Assembly (NCBI GenBank): GCA_905250115.1 | Contig: CAJNOI010000237.1 | Location: 1-64,000 of the forward strand | From: Adineta steineri | Lineage: Eukaryota > Rotifera > Eurotatoria > Adinetida > Adinetidae | Direction: 5' to 3' | DNA length: 64,000 nt | Part shown: one piece after another, positions 44,457-55,725 of the stretch | How positions within the stretch are numbered: the first letter of the stretch is position 1 | How the letters are laid out: each line of letters opens with the position of its first letter | Translations under genes and position numbers: made by a program | Notes under the pieces: model-generated | What the model was told of the DNA's origin: nothing | Databases searched by the model: none | Seen by the model: the letters and a program-made list of their open reading frames with translations, nothing else

Positions 44457-47400
44457 TACTGGAAGTTTGAATTACCTAGGATGAAGGCGAGTTTGTCATT
44501 TTTAATATACAACAAAAACTCACATATATTTGTTTATTTTCATTAAGTATATTTATGCACCAATCTATCGTATGAAGTGAACGAAAATTGGTGTCAGCTA
44601 AACTGAAGTTCATAATCCGTATTCTACCAATTAACTTCAGTTCATATTTTATAATTTAAGACATTAGGATTCCTTCAGCTGTAATCCATCATTACTTTTA
44701 TGGTATGATTATTAAATATTTAACAATCACATATTGCTCTTCATCTACGATTCTAATCGCAGAGTCTTACTGTTAATTATAAAACATGCATTGAATTTGG
44801 TTCATTCATTTTTTTCTATATGAAGTGAACTATATTTCTTTGTCTAGTGTGTTTGATTCACTCCCCAGGATCGCACTACCTGATCCTGCATAACAAGTGT
44901 TTTCAACACTCAAAATTTTGCACAATAATTTTCATTTAAAACCGAAAATTTGATTAAATATACCATAAAAATACAGTTTAAAATTCCTATCAAAATTCAA
45001 TCAATAATACAATTAAAAATAAAAAAGTAAATTTTGTTTTAGATTCGATTAGAAAATCAGTCAAGCTATTATGCACACAATTTATTACACTTATCAATCA
45101 AGCTATTGAAAATGGATATAATATCATGATGTTTAGAAATATCTAATTTTTCCATGATCAAATCTCGCTTAAAAAAATAAGGCAACTGCAAGGGCAGAAC
45201 ATAATTTACATACAAAGAAAAGATTTATTAGTTATATAGTCTATATTATTTTATAATGATAAATAAAAACATTAGTTATTTCTAATGCGAATATTTTTTT
45301 TTGACATTCAATTTTGTTGTTAACAATTTGTAAAGAAAATACATATATAAATTTAACATTTCATGATAAAAGAGAAAAGAAGAGAGGTAGATTGACACGG
45401 GTATTTTGTGACCCTGGACAATCGTCCATAATGCGAATATTTATTTATGTTACATAATTCAATATTTAAACATATAAAACTGGTAAAAATTACAATCTTC
45501 GATTACTATCAATAATAAAAGTTTATTCAAAAATTTTTGACCTTTTTTTTCGAGTATTCATTTCAATAATATCTTCGATATGGTGGGAATTATTTAATCC
45601 ATATTTCTTTGTTCTTTATGTTCTGATGGTTTATGAAATGTGACATATTCGAGATATAAACATCGAAATTCTAAAATAAAAAATCCTCCATGAAAACGAT
45701 TATATAATGCACTACATGCATTCGAATTATAACAAATCGTTTTTTCTTATGTTTGAGCACCATACTAAAAAAGACCTTAAAGTATATATAATATACATAG
45801 ATATTTAGAAGATTAATTGTTTAGTTTTTTGTTCTCTACTTATTTCGTACATAACAATTTACGCAAATTAAAAACATCATATATATATATATGTATAGAC
45901 ACATCTTATATGTCAATACTACCATTCATTGTAAATAGATGCCATAAATTTGCTAAATATATTATTGATGATCCTATGCTAATAAATCTTATGTCATATT
46001 CACAAGGTAAAGTGACGAATCAAGCATTAACATCGTGAAGATTTGTCGCATACTTTTATCACAATCATCAGTTTGCATTACATCCGACAAATAAGAGTAT
46101 TAGTTTATTTAGTCAGAATTTCAAAATCAACATGAATGTCATGATCTTAATTTACTACGAATAACATCTAGTATTATTTTCGTAATCGGATCCATGTTTT
46201 TTTGCAAATATTATATTTCGTGTGTATAATTATGAAATAATTGGATATGAATTTATAAGTATAATTCAAGAAGCAAAACTGCATTTGAATCTATATGAAT
46301 AGTATTGAATAACAAAAATCTCACCTAGAATAGCTTCATCGAATAATGTGAATCGATTGAAATTAGATCTATTACGTTGAATATCAACAATGTTCATTCC
46401 ACTTCTAGTAACTTGAGAAATTCGTAATACTTTTTTACATAAAATTATTTTCCCGTATCGAAAAAGAATGTATTGATTATCAGTATGATATCTTTCTTTC
46501 CAATCGAGTCAACAATAGGTTAGAAAAATCATTTAGAACAGACTTATCCAATATGTACTAATTTTCGTCATCAGAAACATTTCAAAGCAATAATCTCTGT
46601 TTAGGAATTGTTGCTTCACTCCAATGAAGATACAGTTTACATACATATATCAATGCGACTTGTTGAAATTATCTGATCATAGTTTGGTATTAAACTAATA
46701 AATACTCTCAATAAATTTATTCTTCTTTAAAATAACTGATCTTCGTTAAAGGAAAAAGATGTAAATGATATAGAATCGAAACATATTCAAAAAAAAGCTA
46801 TTTTACAATGAATTTAAGAATATTTCTAACTAATAATTATTTTTTGACATAGAATAAAACATCTTCAATGCGATGCATCACAAACAAGTTTCGTTATTTT
46901 TTAAATATTACAAAGAGTGGTGAAAGTAATATTATTGACATTCATAGTAATGCATTTTATATTAACAGGTATGTTATTAATAGTATAAAAAAATTGGCTG
47001 CTATATAATATTAACAATATACATTTCATAAGAAGTTTTGTTAGTCAAAAATATTCAGACCTATGTAAATCTATTTGCATTTATTCTTATTCAACTGAAT
47101 TCATTTGAATGGATTCGATAAGTATTTTTCCTCTTGAAAAAATTTTGTCTCGAAAAGATTTACTCAGATGAAACTAATTTAACATTAGACGTCTCATATT
47201 ACACTGAATTAAACCAAGCATATAATTATTATAAACAATTTAATAATAAAGATTATGAAATATAAAAATATTTTATTCAAAATTATTTTTTAAAATTTTC
47301 GTCATGTTTGGGGGACACATATTTTTTTAAATAGAATATATATCGATAGAGCAACCATTTATTAACATAAAACTGTTCTTCTACGATTTGGTAATTTATA

Positions 47401-49400
47401 TGATCATATGAAATATACTTTTCTTTCATTTGTAAGGTAATCAATCAGAGTTCATAATAGAGTGTAACTACTTATGGTGTATACACGAAAAACGAATTTT
47501 GTTTATTTTTTATTATGACATATGTTACATTTCTAAAACAAATGGATATATTTTTTATGAGTTTAAAATCAGTCTCTACTGTATGATTGATAGAATCAGT
47601 CAGTTTGTCATTTTCCATCTTTAGAAAAGGTTCACTAATAAAAAAATTCTGATAATCAACTATGCGCTTTCAAACGATTTGAAAACTAAAATAACAAGTT
47701 ATCATGTTTCGTCAAATATAGTATGAGTCTCACTTACAAAATATGTAACTCAAGCTACAAAACACAAATATGGCTCATGAAAATTAGGAAGTAAAATAAC
47801 TTCTCATATATATATCTTAAGTCTATTTGATGTATGAAAGAATAACATGAACTAAATAATTTTTTGACATAATAGTCCGTTATAGACTTATTTTTATGGT
47901 GCCAGATCTTATTATACATGTCTTAGTATATTTTTCGGGAGATATTTCAATTGAATATACCCAATGATTCAGTATAGAATATATTTTTATTATGTTAATC
48001 AACTTGAAAATTTTTTTCATTGATTATTTGCTCTAATATCTTCTGTTCTGTGACTTTGATAAACTGAAAAAAAAACAAAACAGAGTGAAGAAAAAAAAAG
48101 CTCTGTATATATTCCATAATATTTCGCATTTGCATCTAATAGTCTGCTTAAAAATATAATACTTGAAGCAAACGCCTTCATGAGTGAATAACTCAAGAAC
48201 GGATAATAATTTGTTACATACAAATGTCGAAATTCTCTTGCATTTCCTTAGATCATTAAGTTCTATTGTAATCTTCTACCAACAATCAAAATCAATATAT
48301 ATTGGAAATCTTTGTCAACGATTTAAACTTTTATGGTGATTGCATTATTATACGGAATGGTAAGATATGAATTTATTCATTAGCAAATAAATGTTCCGAT
48401 TTCAAATTCTAAAGGATCGTGAAGAAATTAGAATAGGAAAAAAGAATATAAAATGAAATATATATATTTATAACAGTTGAACAGTTGTTGTTTTACAGCA
48501 AAATTTGACTTTCATAAATGACATTGATATTTAATTTAAATTGATAAATCAGTGTTAAAGTATCGTTTATGAAGATCAATTCCTGCCTTGAAACAGTATT
48601 TAGATGTGACAGATCGGATAATAGTTTTGAACAAATAGACTTGAATAAGGCAACATAACGATGTTTCTTGCATCGTAAATTAAACTTTCAGATATATCGT
48701 TAAATGAAATTTGTAAAACATCAGTATATCAAGAATTAAGTATGAATAAATTTTCTTTGTATATACTTATATCTATCGTTATATCTGATTTACGCATCAA
48801 AAAAACAAAAATATCTACTTGACAAATTCCTTTTTTTACGACAACAATAATACGAATGATGAGCGCATCATAAAAACACCTCTAATCCTGTGGAAGGCCT
48901 ATATGGATGGGTAGAAAATCGAGAGATTTATTTATATAGTTATGGTGATGGCAAATTGTAAAAATTTATTAAAGAAATTTTTCTTTTCATAATGGTTGTA
49001 TGATGAATGAAATAATTGAAAATTTTTAAAGAAAACTATGCCCTTGAAATAGAAAAATATAAGCAGATCTAATCTATTCACTATATAACTAGTATATCAT
49101 GATATTGAAAACCGAGCACAATATGCTTGTCCAGGAATTCGTCATATATTTTAGAATAATTATTAGCAAGTATTTCTGTCAAACCGGTCAATTACAGATT
49201 TACTAAATAAACTTTTTTCTTCTCATTCATATGTGTACCTTACATATGAAAAATCAAGCTTTAAAATATCACTTCATTTCACTCATCAAAAAATAAATAT
49301 TATTACTCTCTTTTTTTGTTCAAACTTTAAACGTTCTTGTTTAATACCTGCTTATGGAGTTTGAAAGTTTCGCAGCAAATTAGAGATTTATAATTCTTTT
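44457..49400. other. Five-kilobase AT-rich gene-poor region
   Basis: I see no exon with supporting features. Scattered short frames (for example 45817-46038 and 48017-48223) have no domain and biased AT composition. An upstream exon of the partial gene at 49422-49696 may lie near the right edge but could not be fixed. Confidence 0.45.
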
Positions 49401-49421
49401 ATTAATAACGAATATTATGAA

Positions 49422-49696
49422 TAATAGGATAAACAAAAGTTTCTACTATGGTATCTAATTTTTACAAGTTGGTATCTTGTCAATGGTTATCCAAGAGCAG
49501 CAGGTATATTTTTACTTCATTTATAATTCTTCTACGCCATATCTTGTACGAATGAAATAGATTTATTAGCTGAGACCTGTGATACTTCGTGTCGATGTAT
49601 ATGCGATTCAACATTTATGCCCGACACATCTCAAGTAATAACAATTACAACAACAACATCAACATCAACAACAACATCAACATCAACAACAACATC
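49422..49696 (+). CDS. Possible partial Cys/Thr-rich secreted protein, cut by gap
   Basis: A reading from about 49422 to 49503 encodes a hydrophobic run (KFLLWYLIFTSWYLVNGYP) ending at a GTATAT donor. A second exon starting at 49570 after TTTATTAG continues in phase as ETCDTSCRCICDSTFMPDTS and then a Thr/Ser tract (ITITTTTSTSTTT) into the N run. Signal-like segment, Cys cluster and Thr-rich stalk resemble an extracellular mucin-like protein. There is no start codon in the visible first exon, so an upstream exon is needed. It converges with COG8 inside the gap. This is a speculative model; the triplet tract alone could be a microsatellite. Confidence 0.35.
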
Positions 49697-49796
49697 NNNN
49701 NNNNNNNNNNNNNNNNNNNNNNNNNNNNNNNNNNNNNNNNNNNNNNNNNNNNNNNNNNNNNNNNNNNNNNNNNNNNNNNNNNNNNNNNNNNNNNNN
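49697..49796. other. Assembly gap (100 N)
   Basis: A standard-length placeholder at the edge of an ACAACATCA microsatellite. The repeat is the likely cause of the break. The last exon of COG8 and the 3' part of the facing gene are missing. Confidence 0.98.
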
Positions 49797-51912
49797 AAAA
49801 ATCAATGAAATGTTCAGATTCAATAACTGTTAAAGTTACTTTTTCGGAATTATAATAAGTTGATAAAAGATTTCTTATACGTATTAATGAATCAGTAAGA
49901 AATTGTTTAATTGTTCGAACAGTCGATAATGGACAACAAAGACGTAGATCATTAAATGCTGTAAGTATAGTATTACAATAAACAGCTAATGGTGTATAAC
50001 TAACAAGAATAATTGGTGGTACAAATGGATTTGTTGATGTTGTTGAAGAATCTGTTGATGGTAATTGAACATAATGATCAAATGTGTAAGAAGTAAGTAA
50101 TTGTTCAAAAATATGATTAGCTTCATGAAGTGAACTTTGAAAATTTGTTAAAGCTGTTTGAGAAAAAAATTGAATAAATAATGGTCGAAAATCAAAACCA
50201 TAACGAGAAAATGATGCACCAAAATACATAACTTGACCAAGAAGTGATTCAAGCCGTTGATATTGCGAACCTATTTATATAAATACATATATATTTTATT
50301 GAAAAGAGTAGGTTACTCCGACGAACTGCAACAAATAACTTTAGTTCATTTTGGTTAATTAATAAAAAAAAAATTTACATTAGGACTTCTTAAACTGGTT
50401 CTTCTATTATTTACTTATGTAAAAAATAAAAGTAGGAAAATAATACTACTGTAATATTAGAAGAAGAATTTCTAGACGGTGATTTATCTAGAGGGAGAGC
50501 AAGGATAGCGGCGTCCTCCCGAAAATTCCAATTTTTGTGCTTATACGATGTATTTTCTCTTCAGAAATTAGGGTTTCGCCCTCCCGGACATCGGTGTTGC
50601 ACTCTCGAAAGAGGAAACCTAGGTAAAACACTGTTTCAACAATAATGATAAATAACATGTTTATTCTTTGATTCTCTTATTTAATTCGGTATCACAAAAA
50701 ACTTGAGATTTAACTTTATACATAAATTTTTCAGTAAGAAAAATGCCGAAGAAACTTAACAATTAATACAAAGTATCACTTTTTGTTGGCTATACAAAAT
50801 TTACATTCATTTAGAATCTCAATAGATCACTTTGCAGTTAGTTTAAAACTAAAATCTTGATTGATATTTATTTTATCTTTAAACTTACCACTACAATGTT
50901 GTAAATCAACTTGTAATACTTTTAAAAATTCATTTAAACGATAAATAAGCCATGAACGAAATAAATTCGTTTCTTTAATAAATTCATTTCGATTAAATGT
51001 AACATATAATGTTGTATCATCATCACTAAATAATGCTCGATATTGTGTCACAATGTCAAAAAGTATATTACGTGTTTCATCAATATATTTTGATGCATGT
51101 TCATAATAATCCGATACATTTGTTGATGAATATTGTTGTTGAATTAAATTTAAACGTTTATGTAAAAATTGTGTACGTGCTTGAAGAAAACAAAGACGTA
51201 ATTCAAGTTCATTATATATATCCATACGACGAATAAAACCCATTATACGTAAACAAGCTGGTAATTGTATTTGTGTTTGCAGTTGATTTATTAATTGTTC
51301 AAGCATATATTCGAGTGATAAACGTACATCATTAACAATATTTGTTACAATTGGTATATGTAATGTTGTATTTGATGTTATTTTATTTAATGGTAAAGAA
51401 AACTTTCTTTCTAAACGTTTACAATATGTAACAATTTCAAGAGCTTCATCAAAATAATCATTTCGTACACATGTATTCATTAATTGTGGTATTTCCAATA
51501 TTTCTAATAATTGTGGATATTTTTGTAATGTAAACATATTTTGTTTGCGTAAATGATTTGTTTGTTCAGTTTCACGTATAAATGTTTGACAACATGATGA
51601 AAATTCATCAAGTTGTTTTAATATTATTGTTAAACGTTCTTCAATTGTTGAAAAATCATTGGAAATATCTTTTGAACATTCAGCTGTTTGAATAAATGTC
51701 GAATAATTATCAAATGTTAATGATAACATTTGAGATGATTTTGAACATTTTTCATCATTTAAATATTCTAATTCACGATGTAAACGTTCTGTATCATAGG
51801 TAAATAATGTTTGAAGATAAGGAAGATAGGATGTTAAATCATTGGAATGTATTGATTCATCAGATGAATCTTTTATTAAGGATTGTAAAAGACTTTGTTC
51901 ATCAAGTTCCAT
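49797..51912 (-). CDS. COG8: Conserved oligomeric Golgi complex subunit 8, 3' end in gap
   Basis: Exon 1 (51912-50889) and exon 2 (50270 into the gap at 49797) join in phase 1 across a 618-nt intron. Exon 1 encodes the Dor1-like N-terminal tether region (MELDEQSLLQSLIKDSSDES..., with a helical-bundle pattern and FIRRMDIYNELELRLCFLQAR). Exon 2 restores SLLGQVMYFGASFSRYGFDFR and later CNTILTAFNDLRLCCPLS, both strongly conserved in COG8. The subunit works in lobe B of the COG tether for retrograde intra-Golgi vesicle traffic. About 490 residues are visible; the C-terminus is missing. A 3' splice-like site lies 11 nt before the ATG. This is the last gene of the minus-strand cluster. Confidence 0.88.
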
Positions 51913-52482
51913 TTGAGATTTATCTTAAATAGAAAATATAAAGAAACTTTTCAATACTCTCACAGGATGTATATTATCTTTTAATGCATAGTTAAGTATA
52001 GGGTATAAATAGATATATACTATATCGCTGTCTATGTTATTTCGTATATTACTATCATCTAGCGAAGTTTCTCTGTTTACGATCAAAAATCATATAGATT
52101 GATTCGATTTCAAATTCTAATACTTATACAAAATACATATATATTTATATAAAACTTTTATTCTATATTAAGCATACATCGAATTCGAATGGTAGCATTC
52201 AGTGGTTTTCGGTTCATTGATAAAAATAAAGGGTTTTACGATTAGCTACGACAATATCACTCACAATGTCGAAGTCTAAATCTAATCGAACTGGGAACGT
52301 CTATTCGAATTCGACGTATGTCTACACTGTATACTAACATACATATCCTACTATTTCTAGTTGACAAATAAAACATAAAAATAGTGTTTTGTTGATTTAT
52401 ATTTTTTGATATATGAACAAAACAAATTCTCAATTGTACGAGAGAAAAAGGAAAACAAACGACGGAAAAAAAACAGATCTAA
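51913..52482. other. Spacer between the HSDL1-like gene and COG8
   Basis: 570 bp, the longest gap in the minus-strand cluster. No exon was seen. Confidence 0.45.
51924..51925 (-). promoter_or_regulatory. Candidate trans-splice acceptor before COG8
   Basis: On the minus strand TTTTCTATTTAAG ends 11 nt upstream of the COG8 ATG. A pyrimidine-rich run with AG and no obvious upstream 5' exon fits a spliced-leader acceptor, though a cis-spliced 5' UTR is possible. Confidence 0.45.
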
Positions 52483-53806
52483 TTATTTCATAATCAACCA
52501 ATAATCAATAAGTTTATGAGAAATACATTTTGGTAAAATTGAAAGACATGTTAAATGAAGTGCATTTAACCAATAACCTGCACTATGATCACATCGACCT
52601 AATTGTCGAAGAATTGTATCGACATAGATTTGTGGTTTACATGAACCCCATATTAATTTATTATTTTCATTTAAACCATGTTTAGATAAAATATATTTTT
52701 GAAAATTTTCAACTGTACGTACATCAGTTGATGAACGTATCCATCGAATTGGTAAATAAACTGTTTGAAAATGAAGTAAACCACGATTTGAATATTCGAT
52801 TTTACGTGCATTAAAATAAATTGTTAATAAACGATGAAGTGTAGAATTTAAACAAGATTGATGTGGAACAACATTCAAAATATATGCTGGTCGACGACGT
52901 ACTGACATATAGGGAAGAACCTAGTAGAAATACAAGTTATAAACTATAATTCAACAATTTACCACAGGAAAAACTTACAATATATGCTAATTGCATCGGT
53001 GGTATAAGATAATTATTAACAATTGATTGAAATTCCGCTGGATTGAGTGTTTTTGATAAATTTTGATCATTAAATGGTCGCGTACAATTAATATAAAGAA
53101 CGAGATTTGCATTACGTGCAATAGTTTCAATAGTTTCAAGACGATCAAATGATCCAGCACGATGAAATTTACTTACTAATGGTATTTGTCCAACTGTTGG
53201 TGGTGTAGCACTTGACCATGTACCAGCAACTGTTGTTAATGGTGATGTTAATTCAAGTGGTTGTTGTGGACTATTCCATCGATAAATTACTGTTACTGTT
53301 CGAATTAAAAATGTACGTTCAATATGTGTTGAAAGTAATTTTAATTCTTCTTGTAATTCTTCTGTTGATACCAATATAAGATTGTAACCACGTTTCTTAA
53401 ATAATAGTAAAAATAAATTTTTTATTTAAATATAAAAATAAATTTTATTTACAGCAAGATTTTGTGCAAAAGCACAGCCACTTGGTGTTGTGCAATCATT
53501 AATTAATGCCCAATGTTCATCATGATCCGGTAGAGATAAATCATTATTTTTTGAATTTGTTGTTAATGGAGTTTTTAATAAAACAGAATTAATTTTATAC
53601 GGAATAAAATAAAGTTTAATTGTCCTATAGAAATAATACGGTACAGGTATTAATTTTTTAAGTATATAACAACCAGCTAGAAGTGCTAAACCATCTCGAA
53701 CTGGTTCATAAACTGAACTAATATCTCTGGCGATAGCTTGATAAAGAAATTCAAATGAATCAATCGATAATGGTTGTCGTGGATCAAGAACTAATAAAGG
53801 AGACAT
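52483..53806 (-). CDS. HSDL1-like short-chain dehydrogenase, catalytic motifs lost
   Basis: Three exons (53806-53453, 53395-52979, 52920-52483), all phase 0, encode 402 aa. The N-terminus (IDSFEFLYQAIARD ... KLYFIP) matches the leader of inactive hydroxysteroid dehydrogenase-like protein 1. The Rossmann start reads WALINDCTTPSGCAFAQNLA joined to KRGYNLILVS, so the TGxxxGxG loop is degenerate. The later YIVLPYM junction and the GYWLNALHLTCLSILP end follow HSDL1 order. No YxxxK catalytic pair is present, so a pseudoenzyme is likely. An insertion in the middle makes it longer than the vertebrate protein (about 330 aa). The start codon follows directly after a 3' splice site and lies 46 bp from the NAXE stop. 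Confidence 0.7.
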
Positions 53807-53808
53807 CT
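53807..53808 (-). promoter_or_regulatory. Trans-splice-like acceptor abutting the HSDL1-like ATG
   Basis: The minus strand reads TTCTTTTTTTATTATTATAG immediately followed by ATG. Upstream, an AATAAA motif overlaps the NAXE stop region. A poly(A) signal followed about 35 nt later by an acceptor is the expected layout of an operon junction. Confidence 0.6.
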
Positions 53809-53852
53809 ATAATAATAAAAAAAGAATCTTAAAAATTCATCACATTTTTTAT

Positions 53853-55464
53853 TTAAATTTGCACAATTTGTTCACTACCCGAATAGTCGGGAAGAGTAAT
53901 TTTATATTTAGTTTGTAAAGCTTTAGGAACAAATCGTCCGCCTACAAAATGATATTTTCCTTGAAAATTTTGCATACATATTTTCGGTGCTGTTAATGAT
54001 ATAACACATTCAGGTTGTATGCAATCATTATTTATTGCGCCTTTTTCAACATCCCATCCGCTTGGTACATCAATAGAAATAATCGGTGTGGTTTTTTCTA
54101 ATTGCTTCAATTCTTTAAGAATACCACCAAATGGTTCACGAATTTCACCAGAAAATCCAAAACCAAATATAGCATCGATAATTAAATCAATTTTTGGTTC
54201 CGATGGCATTTTATCTGTAACTTTAATATCCATTTTTTCACATTGACGAACAAGATTTTTATATAATTCTTTATCGGTTCGTTTTGGATAAACAATTAAT
54301 GGATCATAACCGAATAATTTCAAATGACGAGCACAAACAAGACCGTCACCGCCGTTATTACCACCTCCAACAACAACAAGACATTTAGAATATTTATTTG
54401 TATCATTGTATGCTTTTGCTAAATGAAAAGAAAAAACAATATATATATAATAATTATATTTTTTCAATCAATATGTATTGATAAAATCTATAACTGTCAA
54501 ATCGATGAAATACAGCAAGGTTGCGCAATGATAAAGAACATAATGTTATGTTTTACATGAGAAGCAGAGACCAAAATCAAATGAAGAATTTTTTGTTCAT
54601 TTTTCTTCTTTAATATAAAACTTAGAGTAGACTATACAGACAACTTTAGTATCTTCAGTCGATATGAAGCAATTGAACTACGTATAATTTTCATGTTCAA
54701 ATATGAAAAAAAGCTGTGATTCAGTAGAATTTCATATCAATATAGCCAATGAAATCAGATTGATCTCAATAACATACATTTATAGGATTATGTTACTAAT
54801 CAAACGTACTGGTTTAGAATGTAAATGAGATAAGAATGTATTCGTATTATACTACTATTTATTTAGGAAAAATATTAGACTATATAGAGGATAGAGAACC
54901 ACATATCTTTGAGTTATGCCCGTCGGATATAATGTATATGAATAGACCTAATATCGAGTGAACGAATTACTACCTAACAATACATGTAATATTGAACAAT
55001 GTTCAAATAATAATAATAAACGATGCACTAGACGTAAAACAATTCTTTCTTCAAGCACTTTATTTCAAGATGTATTTGAAGTAGATCAATTGGCTGAAAA
55101 AAATAATTGCATTTTATGTACTACATCCTGAGACATATCAATATGTTTCTGTAAGTCCTCTGTCAATCGATATAATTGTATTAACATCACTATACACTCT
55201 TCCTTCGAAGGTCATTCAGCAAAGAGAGAATTATAAATATCCAATACAAGGAAAAATTTTACTGAACTATATATATCAAATAACTATCATTTTATCTTAA
55301 CGAGTTATTCAATCGTTATCTTTTTACTCACCAATCGCTGATGCACAACTTAATCCTGCTAATTCCATAAGTTGATCGACACTGAATTTGTATTCATTAA
55401 AGAGTTCTTCATCAATGTCTTTTGATTGTTGTTGTGTTAAATATGATACTTTTTGTGATGTCAT
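53853..55464 (-). CDS. NAXE: NAD(P)H-hydrate epimerase
   Basis: Exons 55464-55332 and 54418-53853 join in phase 1 across a 913-nt intron, giving 232 aa. The YjeF_N Rossmann-like domain is evident: [15 protein letters not shown], then [19 protein letters not shown] as the nucleotide-binding motif, [20 protein letters not shown] carrying the metal/catalytic Asp, [13 protein letters not shown], and [12 protein letters not shown]. The enzyme epimerises R- and S-NAD(P)HX so the dehydratase can repair them. An in-frame Met at 55509 would add 15 residues that look like a mitochondrial leader, but a pyrimidine tract ending in AG (acceptor at 55474-55475) lies 9 nt before the start chosen here, so the shorter form is favoured. 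Neighbour spacing suggests co-transcription. Confidence 0.9.
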
Positions 55465-55473
55465 TGTATAAAT

Positions 55474-55475
55474 CT
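55474..55475 (-). promoter_or_regulatory. Trans-splice-like acceptor before NAXE
   Basis: TTATTTTTTTTTCGACAG on the minus strand ends 9 nt upstream of the ATG of MTSQKVSYL. It decides between the two possible starts; a second acceptor-like TTTTTATAG lies about 55 nt further upstream. Confidence 0.5.
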
Positions 55476-55725
55476 GTCGAAAAAAAAATAATCTACTAAT
55501 TAATCGCATTTAATTCATCTATAAAAACAGAACACTAAATAATAAATTTTTATTTTTGTATTCTTTCGTAAACTATCAACTGTTCACTGAAATAAATCGC
55601 ACACAACTAAACATATCTTCTCAAAAAAAAAACAATATAAGTACATAAAAACATAGATCATACAAAATGAGAAATGAAAAAAAAAACGAATGGAAAAACT
55701 TCTTTTTTTTTATTATTATATACAA

